A stretch of DNA of 64,000 nucleotides from Bryobacterales bacterium (lineage in GTDB: Bacteria > Acidobacteriota > Terriglobia > Bryobacterales > Bryobacteraceae): the NCBI GenBank assembly GCA_020846745.1, contig JADLDI010000078.1:1-64000 (forward strand), read 5' to 3'. The notes beneath the pieces are model-generated. The model did no database searches, was not told the DNA's origin, and saw only the letters and a program-made list of their open reading frames with translations. Both the position numbers and the translations under genes were made by a program. The first letter of the stretch is position 1; every line of letters starts with the position of its first letter. Of the stretch, positions 7,899 to 14,959 are shown in pieces.

Positions 7899-8738
7899 TT
7901 AGGAGACCTCCGCGGAAGGAGTGGGGTTGAGGGCTTGGCGGGCGCGTGCGGCGGCCTGTTCAGCTTTGGCGCGGATCTCATCGGGCGAGGGCAGCGAAGT
8001 GAGGACCTCCATCGGGATGTCCATTTCCTTCTGCAGCTTGAGCAGGCAGTTCTGGCGTTCTTTGAGGGCGCGCTCGTCGTCGCGCTCCTTGGAGAAGCGG
8101 GATTTCGCTTTGGCGCTACGGTCGCGGAGAAGGGCGTAGACATCGCCGCCGAGGAGGGCGGAAATATCTACCTTCATCGCCTCGCGGCGAATATCGTCAG
8201 CGCTCACCTGGTCGCCATTGATCGGGCCGTGACGATACTTGGGGAACATGATCGCCACTTCTGGGCAGACGCGCGAGCAGGCGGGGCAATCGGTCTTGCA
8301 GTTGTCCTGATTGCGGACCTCAATCTTGCCGCCGGAGGACACGCCATACACATCGAAAAGGCAGAAGCTGAGGCACTGCATGCAGTTGGTGCAGCGCTTG
8401 AAATCGATGACGGGAAACCAGGGCTTCCAGGCGCCGGGTGTGGCGGCCCCGGCCTGGTCGCGGAACCGCTGGGCGGCTTCGACGGTGGCGGCGGGTTCGG
8501 CGATGTCGAGCTTGTGGGCACCGGGCGGGATGGGGACGTCGGCGGATTCGAAGCGGCCGAGAACGAGGACGTGGCCGGCGGCGGTAAAGTGGGCGAGGTT
8601 GCGGCTTGTGGTGACGGGGAAACCGTTATCGAGCAGGGCGGCGAGGAGGCGCGTACGGTCTGTGGAGTCGAGTTGCGCGGCGCCGGGACCTTCATAAAGG
8701 ACCGTGCGGACCTGGGCAGTTTCGAGGCGGCTGCTCAT
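7899..8738 (-). CDS. Two-cluster [4Fe-4S] ferredoxin-like protein
   Basis: 279 aa from ATG at 8738, which overlaps the stop of the gene before it (ATGA). A non-conserved N-terminal domain of about 105 residues precedes two Cys blocks: C116, C119, C122, C126 (CTNCMQC) and C147, C151, C154, C158 (CKTDCPAC), enough for two [4Fe-4S] clusters. A charged helical tail rich in Arg, Lys and Glu follows to the end. Likely an electron carrier or subunit of a complex with the HdrA-like and radical SAM neighbours. The unusual N-terminal domain was not recognised. Confidence 0.85.
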   Translation of the reverse strand: MSSRLETAQVRTVLYEGPGAAQLDSTDRTRLLAALLDNGFPVTTSRNLAHFTAAGHVLVLGRFESADVPIPPGAHKLDIAEPAATVEAAQRFRDQAGAATPGAWKPWFPVIDFKRCTNCMQCLSFCLFDVYGVSSGGKIEVRNQDNCKTDCPACSRVCPEVAIMFPKYRHGPINGDQVSADDIRREAMKVDISALLGGDVYALLRDRSAKAKSRFSKERDDERALKERQNCLLKLQKEMDIPMEVLTSLPSPDEIRAKAEQAAARARQALNPTPSAEVS

Positions 8739-9076
8739 GCGGGAATCTCTTCCAGAAGCTCGGCCGCTACCTTGTCTGCCGGGTCCATACGCATGTTTGA
8801 GACGCGGGCCGTGGAGGACAGGTGGCATCCGGCGGCTTCGAACAGCCCCTGGACCGCGCGCGGGAAACAGGCGGCGATGCGGATGGAGTCTGTCGTGGCG
8901 AGAGCCTGGAGGCGCGGGTCGCGGCGGGCGGACATCTCGCACAGATCGGGAACGGCTTCAAACTCGATGTTGGCGGCGGCCAGGCGATTGAGAACAGCGG
9001 ACTTTACGTCGGCAGGCACAATCCGCGCGTAGGTGCAGTGGCAGTACAGGATGCGGAGAGGCTGCGCCGTATTCAT
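8735..9076 (-). CDS. Small cysteine-rich HdrA N-terminal-like protein
   Basis: 113 aa from ATG at 9076, overlapping the GTPase stop by ATGA; its own stop overlaps the ferredoxin start in the same way. Cys residues at 12, 14, 46, 70 and 84 lie in a pattern (ILYCHC, PDLCE, IAACFPR, AAGC) reminiscent of the N-terminal domain of heterodisulfide reductase subunit A, where CHCG, a later LC and an AACSPR segment occur. The likeness is weak and judged by eye. If correct, this gives the operon an Hdr-type Fe-S component next to a lipoyl carrier. Confidence 0.65.
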   Translation of the reverse strand: MNTAQPLRILYCHCTYARIVPADVKSAVLNRLAAANIEFEAVPDLCEMSARRDPRLQALATTDSIRIAACFPRAVQGLFEAAGCHLSSTARVSNMRMDPADKVAAELLEEIPA

Positions 9077-10176
9077 ATGGTCGCCAGACGGTAGGTCGGC
9101 TGGGGTTTGGCCGGCCGGAAACACTCAGTGTGCACGATGTTAACACGCACCGAAGGGTGGAGTGAGCTGAGGACCTGGAGGACGATTTCGCGCATGCGAT
9201 CGGGGTCGGCTTCGGCCCGGAGATTGATGAGAAGCTCGCCATTTTCAAGGTCGTCGTGGAGACGGTGGATTGACTCGGGCGACTGGTCGCCACGGACCAC
9301 GTTCAGCACCGCAAGGTCGTTGCCTTCGCCGGGCGAAAGCGTCATCTTGAGGTGCGCGATTTCGCCGCCGCTCGCCACGACGGCGGATTGAATACTGTCC
9401 GCGATGCGGCGGAGCAGCGCATTGCCGTCGAAAGGGGTGTCGGATTCGATTTTGGCGGCGGCGTTGAGCCAGCCAAGCAAGGCTTCGCCTTCGGCGTAGA
9501 CTTCGTAGTCGACTTCGGGCGCCTCGCGGAGGTTCATCTCATCGTCGAGGATATGGCGATGCCACTCGGCGGCGCCGTCGCCTGAACGGGCCGAAATCGC
9601 AACGATCCGCGCCTGCGGGTACTTGGCTGCGAGGGCCTGCTTTAGACGGTCGAGCTTGGGGGCGTCTAAGAGGTCGGTCTTATTAATGATGATGATGTCG
9701 GCCTCTTCGAGTTGCTTGTCGTAGACGTAGAGGACCTTTTCGGAGAACGCTTTGCCGACTTCGAGTCCAAGGATACGGCCGGCGCGGATGGGGTCGACCA
9801 GGACGCTTAGCGGGGCGATCTCGTAGCTATCGCCGTAGATGCGGCGAAGGGGGTAGCTGACGGCGGCACGCAGGTCGGTACAACTGCCCACTGGTTCGGC
9901 AATGAAGACGTCGGGAGCGTTGGCTTCGGTCAGCTTGCCGGCGGCGTCCATCAGGGATTGAAAGCGGCAGCAGAAGCATCCGCCGGTGATCTCTTCTACG
10001 GGGAGGCCTTTGGAGCTGAGGAGCGCCGTATCGACGAGGCCGAAGCTCTGGTCGTTGGTGATCAAACCGACGCGGGTGCCGCGGGCGTGGAGCTTCTGGG
10101 CAAGGTCGAGGATGGCGGTGGTTTTGCCGGCTCCGAGGAAGCCGCCGACCATGATGTACCGCGCTTTATTGGGCAT
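9073..10176 (-). CDS. CobW/G3E-family P-loop GTPase
   Basis: 367 aa. Walker A GGFLGAGKTT at 11-20, the CxCC metal-binding motif at C67, C69, C70 (GGCFCC) and the guanine motif NKTD define the G3E family of metal chaperones and cofactor-insertion GTPases. The C-terminal half lacks the usual short His-rich CobW tail and may be a separate binding domain. The start overlaps the GcvH-like gene by 11 bp. In this operon a role in metal or Fe-S delivery to a partner is a reasonable guess, but the metal cannot be told from sequence. Confidence 0.88.
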   Translation of the reverse strand: MPNKARYIMVGGFLGAGKTTAILDLAQKLHARGTRVGLITNDQSFGLVDTALLSSKGLPVEEITGGCFCCRFQSLMDAAGKLTEANAPDVFIAEPVGSCTDLRAAVSYPLRRIYGDSYEIAPLSVLVDPIRAGRILGLEVGKAFSEKVLYVYDKQLEEADIIIINKTDLLDAPKLDRLKQALAAKYPQARIVAISARSGDGAAEWHRHILDDEMNLREAPEVDYEVYAEGEALLGWLNAAAKIESDTPFDGNALLRRIADSIQSAVVASGGEIAHLKMTLSPGEGNDLAVLNVVRGDQSPESIHRLHDDLENGELLINLRAEADPDRMREIVLQVLSSLHPSVRVNIVHTECFRPAKPQPTYRLATI

Positions 10177-10624
10177 GGCGGTTGCTTAGCATGGTGTCGA
10201 TGGTGGCGTCGAGGACAGCGATGTAGCCGTGCACGTCAGTGGCGCCGGAATCCAGACCTCCTCGTACAGTATAAAGCCAACCTTCGCCATATGGGTCCGT
10301 ATCCACGAGGGTGATCTGGTCGGCGATGGCGGGGTTGATGCCGAGGAACTCGCCCGAGGCAACGCTATAGATGTCGCTCATCGCCTTGAAACCTTCCGTC
10401 CAGCCTATCACCTGGCCGGGTTCGATTTGGGAGCCGGCGGGTACCTTGAAATCGATTTCGACGGTGTCGCCGAGCATTCGTACCGCGAACTTCGTGAAGC
10501 CGACCTGCCAGACACCGGGTTCGGCGGTTTCGCGGAGCCAGTAGTGGGAGGGCGTGTAGCGGTAGGCGACGGGGAGGCGCGACGAGAATCGCGACCTTTT
10601 ATAGGCGATGGTTTCGGTCTTCAT
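10166..10624 (-). CDS. GcvH-like lipoyl carrier protein
   Basis: 152 aa. The lipoyl-lysine hairpin is visible as EGFKAMSDIYS with K80, followed by SGEFLGIN, the pattern of glycine cleavage H protein. No gcvT or gcvP is nearby, and the partners are a cysteine desulfurase (ATGA overlap) and a CobW GTPase. A lipoate-protein ligase gene diverges from the operon start. This resembles the logic of LbpA-type lipoate-binding proteins, which serve sulfur-oxidising Hdr-like complexes rather than glycine cleavage. A role as arm for sulfur or one-carbon groups is inferred. Confidence 0.82.
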   Translation of the reverse strand: MKTETIAYKRSRFSSRLPVAYRYTPSHYWLRETAEPGVWQVGFTKFAVRMLGDTVEIDFKVPAGSQIEPGQVIGWTEGFKAMSDIYSVASGEFLGINPAIADQITLVDTDPYGEGWLYTVRGGLDSGATDVHGYIAVLDATIDTMLSNRHAQ

Positions 10625-11736
10625 GCGTTGAGCGCCTGCACCATGCGGTGGAGGTCAGGCAGTTGGGAATCGTGATACCAGGATAGACGGACGGCACCCT
10701 GGATCTGGTCGTGGGGGAGGTTCATGGCGGAGAGGACGTGGCTGCAGGTGTAGGTAGCGGAGGAACAGGCGGCACCGTCGGAGATGGCGGCGTAGGGCGC
10801 CCAGGCCTCGATCACAGTTTCGGCGTCGAAGCCGGGGATGGAGAGGTTGAGGATGTTGGGGAGGATACGGTTGGGGTCGCCGTGAATGGTTGGGTTCAGC
10901 GGTGCGAGGCTTTCGAGAAGTTGGTGGCGGAAGTGGAGGCAGCGGTCGCGACGGGATTGCCATTCGTTAAGCGCGAGTTCGGCGGCTTTGCCGAAGCCGG
11001 CAATGAGGTGGACTGGCAGAGTGCCGGGTCGAAGGCCGCGTTCTTGTCCGCCGCCATACAAAAGCGGCTGGACGGGCGGACGCGCGTGGTCGCGTTTGCG
11101 GAGGATGAGGGCGCCGACACCCTTGGGAGCGTAGAGTTTGTGGCCGCTGGCGGAGATCATGTCGATGCGCGGATGCTGGAGGGCAGGTAGATCTTTGCCG
11201 AAGCCTTGAGCGGCGTCGACGTGGAAGTAGGCGGGGTGGTCGCCTAACGCGTTGGCGATCTCCTCGATCGGCTGGATGACTCCGGTTTCATTGTTGACAT
11301 GCATGACGCTGACGAGGAGCGTGTCAGGCCGGAGCGCTTCGCGGACGGCGTCAGGATGGACCCAACCGCCGGGTTCGGGCTTCAGCCAAGTGACGTCGAA
11401 GCCGCGGCGTTTCAGTTCGGTGATCGGTTCGAGGACGGCGTGGTGTTCGATGCGGGTGGTGATGATGTGCCGCTTCCCGGATTGAGCGGCCAGGCCGAGG
11501 ATCGCGAGGTTGTTACTTTCGGTGGCGCCGCTGGTGAAGAAGATGTCGCCACGGGATGCGGCGACGAGGCGGGCAATGTGGTCCCGGGCGGATTCGACGG
11601 CGTTGCGGGCGCGGCGGCCAAAGTCGTGTGTGCGGCTGCCGGCGTTGCCGAATTCACGGGTGAGGTAATAGAGGACCTCGTCGCGGACGCGCGGGTCGAT
11701 GGGAGTGGTGGCGGCACAGTCGAGATACACGGCCAT
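10621..11736 (-). CDS. Cysteine desulfurase (NifS/IscS-type)
   Basis: 371 aa from ATG at 11736. PLP enzyme that takes sulfur from cysteine as an enzyme persulfide. PLP Lys is K200 in SASGHKLY, the conserved His pair is in RIEHHA near 98-99, and the catalytic Cys is C324 in DGAACSSATY. First gene of the nine-gene operon. No iscU, sufBCD or tRNA-thiolation gene follows, so its sulfur may feed the Fe-S proteins or the lipoyl carrier encoded next. The start is only 26 bp from the likely lipoate ligase start on the other strand. Confidence 0.92.
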   Translation of the reverse strand: MAVYLDCAATTPIDPRVRDEVLYYLTREFGNAGSRTHDFGRRARNAVESARDHIARLVAASRGDIFFTSGATESNNLAILGLAAQSGKRHIITTRIEHHAVLEPITELKRRGFDVTWLKPEPGGWVHPDAVREALRPDTLLVSVMHVNNETGVIQPIEEIANALGDHPAYFHVDAAQGFGKDLPALQHPRIDMISASGHKLYAPKGVGALILRKRDHARPPVQPLLYGGGQERGLRPGTLPVHLIAGFGKAAELALNEWQSRRDRCLHFRHQLLESLAPLNPTIHGDPNRILPNILNLSIPGFDAETVIEAWAPYAAISDGAACSSATYTCSHVLSAMNLPHDQIQGAVRLSWYHDSQLPDLHRMVQALNA

Positions 11737-11762
11737 GCGTGAGGCGAGCCTTATTATGGCAT

Positions 11763-12389
11763 ATGGACTCGCGTGGGTTGGCGCAGGTGCAGGCGGAGTT
11801 TGGCGACGCGCCCTCGTGTCTAAAGTTCGAAGAGGAGTTGCTGCGGCGCGGCGAAGCAGCGCTCTGGATGTGGGAGAGCGCGGCCGAGTGTGTGGTGTTG
11901 GGGCAATCTGGGCGTCCGGAGCGCGACACCTATGTGGGGCGGTGCGAGGCGGACGGGGTGCCGATCGTGAAGCGGTGCTCCGGAGGCGGAGCCGTGCTGC
12001 TGGGTCCGGGCTGCCTCGTGTATACCTTGGTGCTGCCGCTCGACTGGTGGCCGGAACTGCGAGATGTGCGGGACAGCAAGCGTTGGGTGATGGATCGTGT
12101 GCGGCGGGCGTTGGGAGTGGAAGGACTGACGGTGGAGGGGATTTCCGATCTGGCGTTAGATGGGCGCAAGGTGTCGGGCAATGCGCAGCGACGGTCGAGC
12201 GAAGCGATCCTGCATCATGGGACGGTGCTGTACGGGTTTGATGTATCGCGGATGGGGCGGTACCTGAAGATGCCGCACAAGGAACCGGAGTATCGCGCGG
12301 GTCGCGGGCATGAGGAGTTTCTGGCGAATTTGCCGGTGGCGGTGGAGGAGATACGGCGGGGGTTGGTGGAGGAATTTGGAGCACGCTGA
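11763..12389 (+). CDS. Lipoate-protein ligase A family protein
   Basis: 208 aa from ATG at 11763; a GTG at 11739 would add eight residues and leave only 2 bp to the divergent desulfurase start. Motifs of the family are KRCSGGGAVLLGPG (lipoate/adenylate pocket) and DLALDGRKVSGNAQRR with the conserved lysine, then LHHGTVLYG. Short, without the separate C-terminal domain of E. coli LplA, so it is a one-domain ligase or octanoyl/lipoyl transferase. Shares a tiny promoter region with the operon coding a GcvH-like lipoyl carrier, its probable substrate. Confidence 0.88.
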   Translation: MDSRGLAQVQAEFGDAPSCLKFEEELLRRGEAALWMWESAAECVVLGQSGRPERDTYVGRCEADGVPIVKRCSGGGAVLLGPGCLVYTLVLPLDWWPELRDVRDSKRWVMDRVRRALGVEGLTVEGISDLALDGRKVSGNAQRRSSEAILHHGTVLYGFDVSRMGRYLKMPHKEPEYRAGRGHEEFLANLPVAVEEIRRGLVEEFGAR

Positions 12390-12407
12390 ATGGGCGACAA
12401 TTGAAGC

Positions 12408-12644
12408 ATGCAGGATGCGATCACGAAAGATCCAGAGGTGATGCACGGGACACCTGTGTTTCGCGGCACGCGGGTTCCTGTGAAGACGTTGTTTGAGTAT
12501 CTGGAACACGGTGACACTCTCGACGATTTTCTGGAGGGGTTCCCGACGGTGAGCCGCGAGTTGGCGGTGCAGGTTCTTGAGGAGAGATTGCGCGACGAGC
12601 GTCAATTTGTTTTCGCGTGCTCGAATAGCGCATTCCGGAAATGA
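12408..12644 (+). pseudogene. DUF433 antitoxin-like gene with abnormal 3' end
   Basis: The first about 58 residues (ITKDPEVMHGTPVFRGTRVP, LFEYLEHGDTLDDFLEGFP) are a good match to the DUF433 family of small HTH-like proteins usually paired with a DUF5615 nuclease-like toxin. The end (RQFVFACSNSAFRK) does not look like the family, and no toxin follows. The abnormal tail meets a decayed gene on the other strand at about 12620-12645. It may still make a 78-aa protein, but truncation by a deletion is likely. Confidence 0.6.
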
Positions 12645-12942
12645 CTGGAACGCCTCTTTTGCCGTGATCCCACGCTCTTTACCGATGGCCTCCAATAGCG
12701 TCCCCATGCAGCGATTCTTCCCCTTCGCCGCGGCTGCCGGGTTGCGCGGACCGAAGTGCGTGTCCATAAATCGCACAGCCAGTTCCTCAGCGAAATTCAA
12801 GGTCCTCACGCAGGGTATGCTGCACCGCGCCAGGCTGGGACGAAGGCCACTGACAGTCGGAATTGCGGCCATCGCGGCGGACGCAGGAGGTAAATGCCAT
12901 CAGTAGCAGCAGGAGGGCGGTGGTCAAGCGAGGGGAAATCAT
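12640..12942 (-). pseudogene. Small lipoprotein, frameshifted and truncated
   Basis: From ATG at 12942 the minus strand reads a lipoprotein signal (hydrophobic LLLLLMAFTSC) and then RRDGRNSDCQWPS, a hallmark I associate with a hypothetical lipoprotein family of acidobacteria. The frame ends at TGA 12787-12789 after LREDLEF. Continuation AEELAVRFMDTHFGPRNPA and then GTLLEAIGKERGITAKEAFQ is in another frame; one extra base in the T-run just before the stop explains this. The normal C-terminus is missing and the sequence runs into the DUF433 tail. Confidence 0.65.
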
Positions 12943-12997
12943 CGGAATGCCTGCTCAGGAGGGTTGTGGTGCTCCGATAATACAATCGTTCTCAGCC

Positions 12998-13303
12998 ATG
13001 TTGTCGTTCTTCAATGAATTTGAGTGGGATCCGGCAAAAGCCCATTCTAATTTCATCAAGCATGGTGTGGCATTTGAGCGGGCGGCTCAGGTGTTTCTGG
13101 ATCCTCTTGCTTTGACGATTGCCGATGAGGAACACAGCACCACCGAAGCCCGTTGGATTACTCTGGGAAAGGATGCACAAGCTCAATACCTGCTGGTGGT
13201 GCATACCCATGAGTTGGTGGACGCGACAAAAGCGCGAATTCGGATCATTTCGGCGCGGAAGCCGACGCGGTCAGAGATTCTCGATTATGAGCAACAGCTA
13301 TGA
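12998..13303 (+). CDS. brnT: BrnT-family toxin
   Basis: 101 aa from ATG at 12998; open codons upstream are in the decayed region. The pattern FEWDPAKAHSNFIKHGVAFE, then FLDP, and RWITLGKD and RIISARKPTRSE near the end is that of BrnT, a RelE-fold ribonuclease toxin that arrests translation. The last bases overlap the brnA start (ATGA), as usual for this toxin-first pair. Confidence 0.9.
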   Translation: MLSFFNEFEWDPAKAHSNFIKHGVAFERAAQVFLDPLALTIADEEHSTTEARWITLGKDAQAQYLLVVHTHELVDATKARIRIISARKPTRSEILDYEQQL

Positions 13304-13500
13304 AGCCTAAATACGATTTTTCAAAAGGCGTTCGCGGCAAGTTCTATAAGCCCAATGCCGAGTTGCGGCTCCCCATTTATTTGGATGCTGATGTCCAGCA
13401 GTATATGGCGGAACGTGCGGTCGATAAAGGTGTTCCGCTCACTGAACTCGTCAACGGACTGCTCAAACGCGAAATCCAAATAATCGAATCAGTGAAGTAG
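13300..13500 (+). CDS. brnA: BrnA-family antitoxin
   Basis: 66 aa. Short CopG/ribbon-helix-helix type protein (RLPIYLDADVQQYM, then a helix ending in LVNGLLKRE) directly after and overlapping brnT by 4 bp. BrnA binds BrnT and represses the shared promoter. Slightly shorter than many BrnA proteins but with no sign of damage. Confidence 0.85.
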   Translation: MKPKYDFSKGVRGKFYKPNAELRLPIYLDADVQQYMAERAVDKGVPLTELVNGLLKREIQIIESVK

Positions 13501-13560
13501 CTGCTGGGTCAGATTCGGCGTTCCTCCGACGGATAATGGTTGATCGTTGGGACTCCACCC

Positions 13561-14934
13561 ATGACTCTACTCCTCGCTCTACTGCTCGCGTCCGTACCCG
13601 ATTGGAATGCCGTTAACGCGGAGCTATTGCGGCATTTCCAGGCACTTGTCCGGTTTGATACTTCGGACCCGCCGGGCCATGAGGCCGAGGCGGCGGAGTA
13701 TCTGCGGAAAGTTTTGGCGGATGCCGGTATTCCGGTGGAGGTGATCGCGATCGATCCGAAGCGGCCGAACGTGGTTGCCCGGTTGAAAGGGAATGGGCAG
13801 AAGCGTCCGCTGCTGTTGATGGGGCACACAGACGTTGTGGGTGTTCAGCCGGAGAAGTGGAAAGTGCCGCCGTTTTCGGCGACGGTTCAGGATGGGTATA
13901 TCTACGGCCGCGGAACGCTGGACGACAAAGACAATGTCGCGACGGCGCTGATGACGATGTTGCTGCTGAAGCGGCTGAACGTGCCGCTCGCGCGCGATGT
14001 GATTTTTCTGGCCGAGGCCGGCGAGGAAGGCAGTATGCAGTACGGCATTGCTCACATGGTGGAGAAGCATTGGCCGTTGATCGAGGCCGAGTACTGCCTC
14101 GCGGAGGGCGGCGGCATCAGGCGGCACAACGGGCGCGCGGATCGGATGCTGGTGGGAACTACGGAAAAGAACCCGACGGCGGTGAAACTCGTGGCCAAGG
14201 GAACGGCCGGACACGGATCGGCGCCGCTACCGGACAATGCACTGAATAAGTTAGCGGCGGCAATTACTCGCCTGGCGGCGTGGCGGACGCCCCTCAAATG
14301 GAACGATACGACACGAACTTACTTTGAGAAGCTCGCGATGATCAGCCCTCCGGAACAGGCGGCGCGTTATCACGGGTTACTTGACCCCGCTAAGTCCGCC
14401 GAGATACAGGACTACTTACGACAACACGAGCCGATGCATTACTCCATGCTGCGGACCTCGGTTGCCGCTACGATGATCCAGGGCGGGTATCGCGTGAATA
14501 TCATTCCATCGGAGGCCGAAGCAGTGTTTGATGTGCGGACCATGCCTGGCGAGAACGTCGATGCGTTTTTCGAGTCGATGCGGAAGGTAGTAAACGATCC
14601 GTCGATCGAAGTGATCCACACACCGCGACGGAACGTGCCGATTGGGGCGCCGTCGCGGCTCGACACGCCGCTCTACAGGATTCTTGAAGAAACCCAAAAG
14701 CGAATCTACCCGGGCGCAGTGACGATGCCGGTGATGTCCACGGGCGGTACGGACAAGGCATATCTGCAGGCCCGGGGAGTACAGTGCTACGGGATTGGTC
14801 CGGCCACGGACGATGAGGATGGCGCGAAGGGCTTCGGCGCCCACAGCGACCAGGAGCGCATCCTGGAGCATGAACTCTATCGCTTTCTGAAGTTCAATTG
14901 GGAGGTGGCGACCGCGTTCGCGGCGGCGCGTTGA
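13561..14934 (+). CDS. Secreted M20-family metallopeptidase
   Basis: 457 aa from ATG at 13561, which gives a short signal peptide (MTLLLALLLASV). Motifs for the di-zinc site: MGHTDVVGV (His and Asp), GRGTLDDKD (bridging Asp), EAGEEGS (catalytic and metal Glu pair), and a C-terminal GAHSDQE His. The internal dimerisation domain begins near VKLVAKGTAGHGSAP. Family members hydrolyse peptides or acyl-amino acids. Stands alone between the brnTA pair and a regulator. Confidence 0.9.
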   Translation: MTLLLALLLASVPDWNAVNAELLRHFQALVRFDTSDPPGHEAEAAEYLRKVLADAGIPVEVIAIDPKRPNVVARLKGNGQKRPLLLMGHTDVVGVQPEKWKVPPFSATVQDGYIYGRGTLDDKDNVATALMTMLLLKRLNVPLARDVIFLAEAGEEGSMQYGIAHMVEKHWPLIEAEYCLAEGGGIRRHNGRADRMLVGTTEKNPTAVKLVAKGTAGHGSAPLPDNALNKLAAAITRLAAWRTPLKWNDTTRTYFEKLAMISPPEQAARYHGLLDPAKSAEIQDYLRQHEPMHYSMLRTSVAATMIQGGYRVNIIPSEAEAVFDVRTMPGENVDAFFESMRKVVNDPSIEVIHTPRRNVPIGAPSRLDTPLYRILEETQKRIYPGAVTMPVMSTGGTDKAYLQARGVQCYGIGPATDDEDGAKGFGAHSDQERILEHELYRFLKFNWEVATAFAAAR

Positions 14935-14959
14935 TGCCAATGCGAGAATCCGAATAGGC

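Noticed and set aside
8110..8130. Further REP-like unit in the ferredoxin gene (ACGGTCGCGG)
   Set aside because: Only ten bases match and the flanks do not; likely chance.
7356..9032. Long plus-strand open frame opposite the radical SAM and ferredoxin genes
   Set aside because: It is the antisense of genes with clear Fe-S motifs; its translation is Ala/Gly/Asp-rich without any domain.
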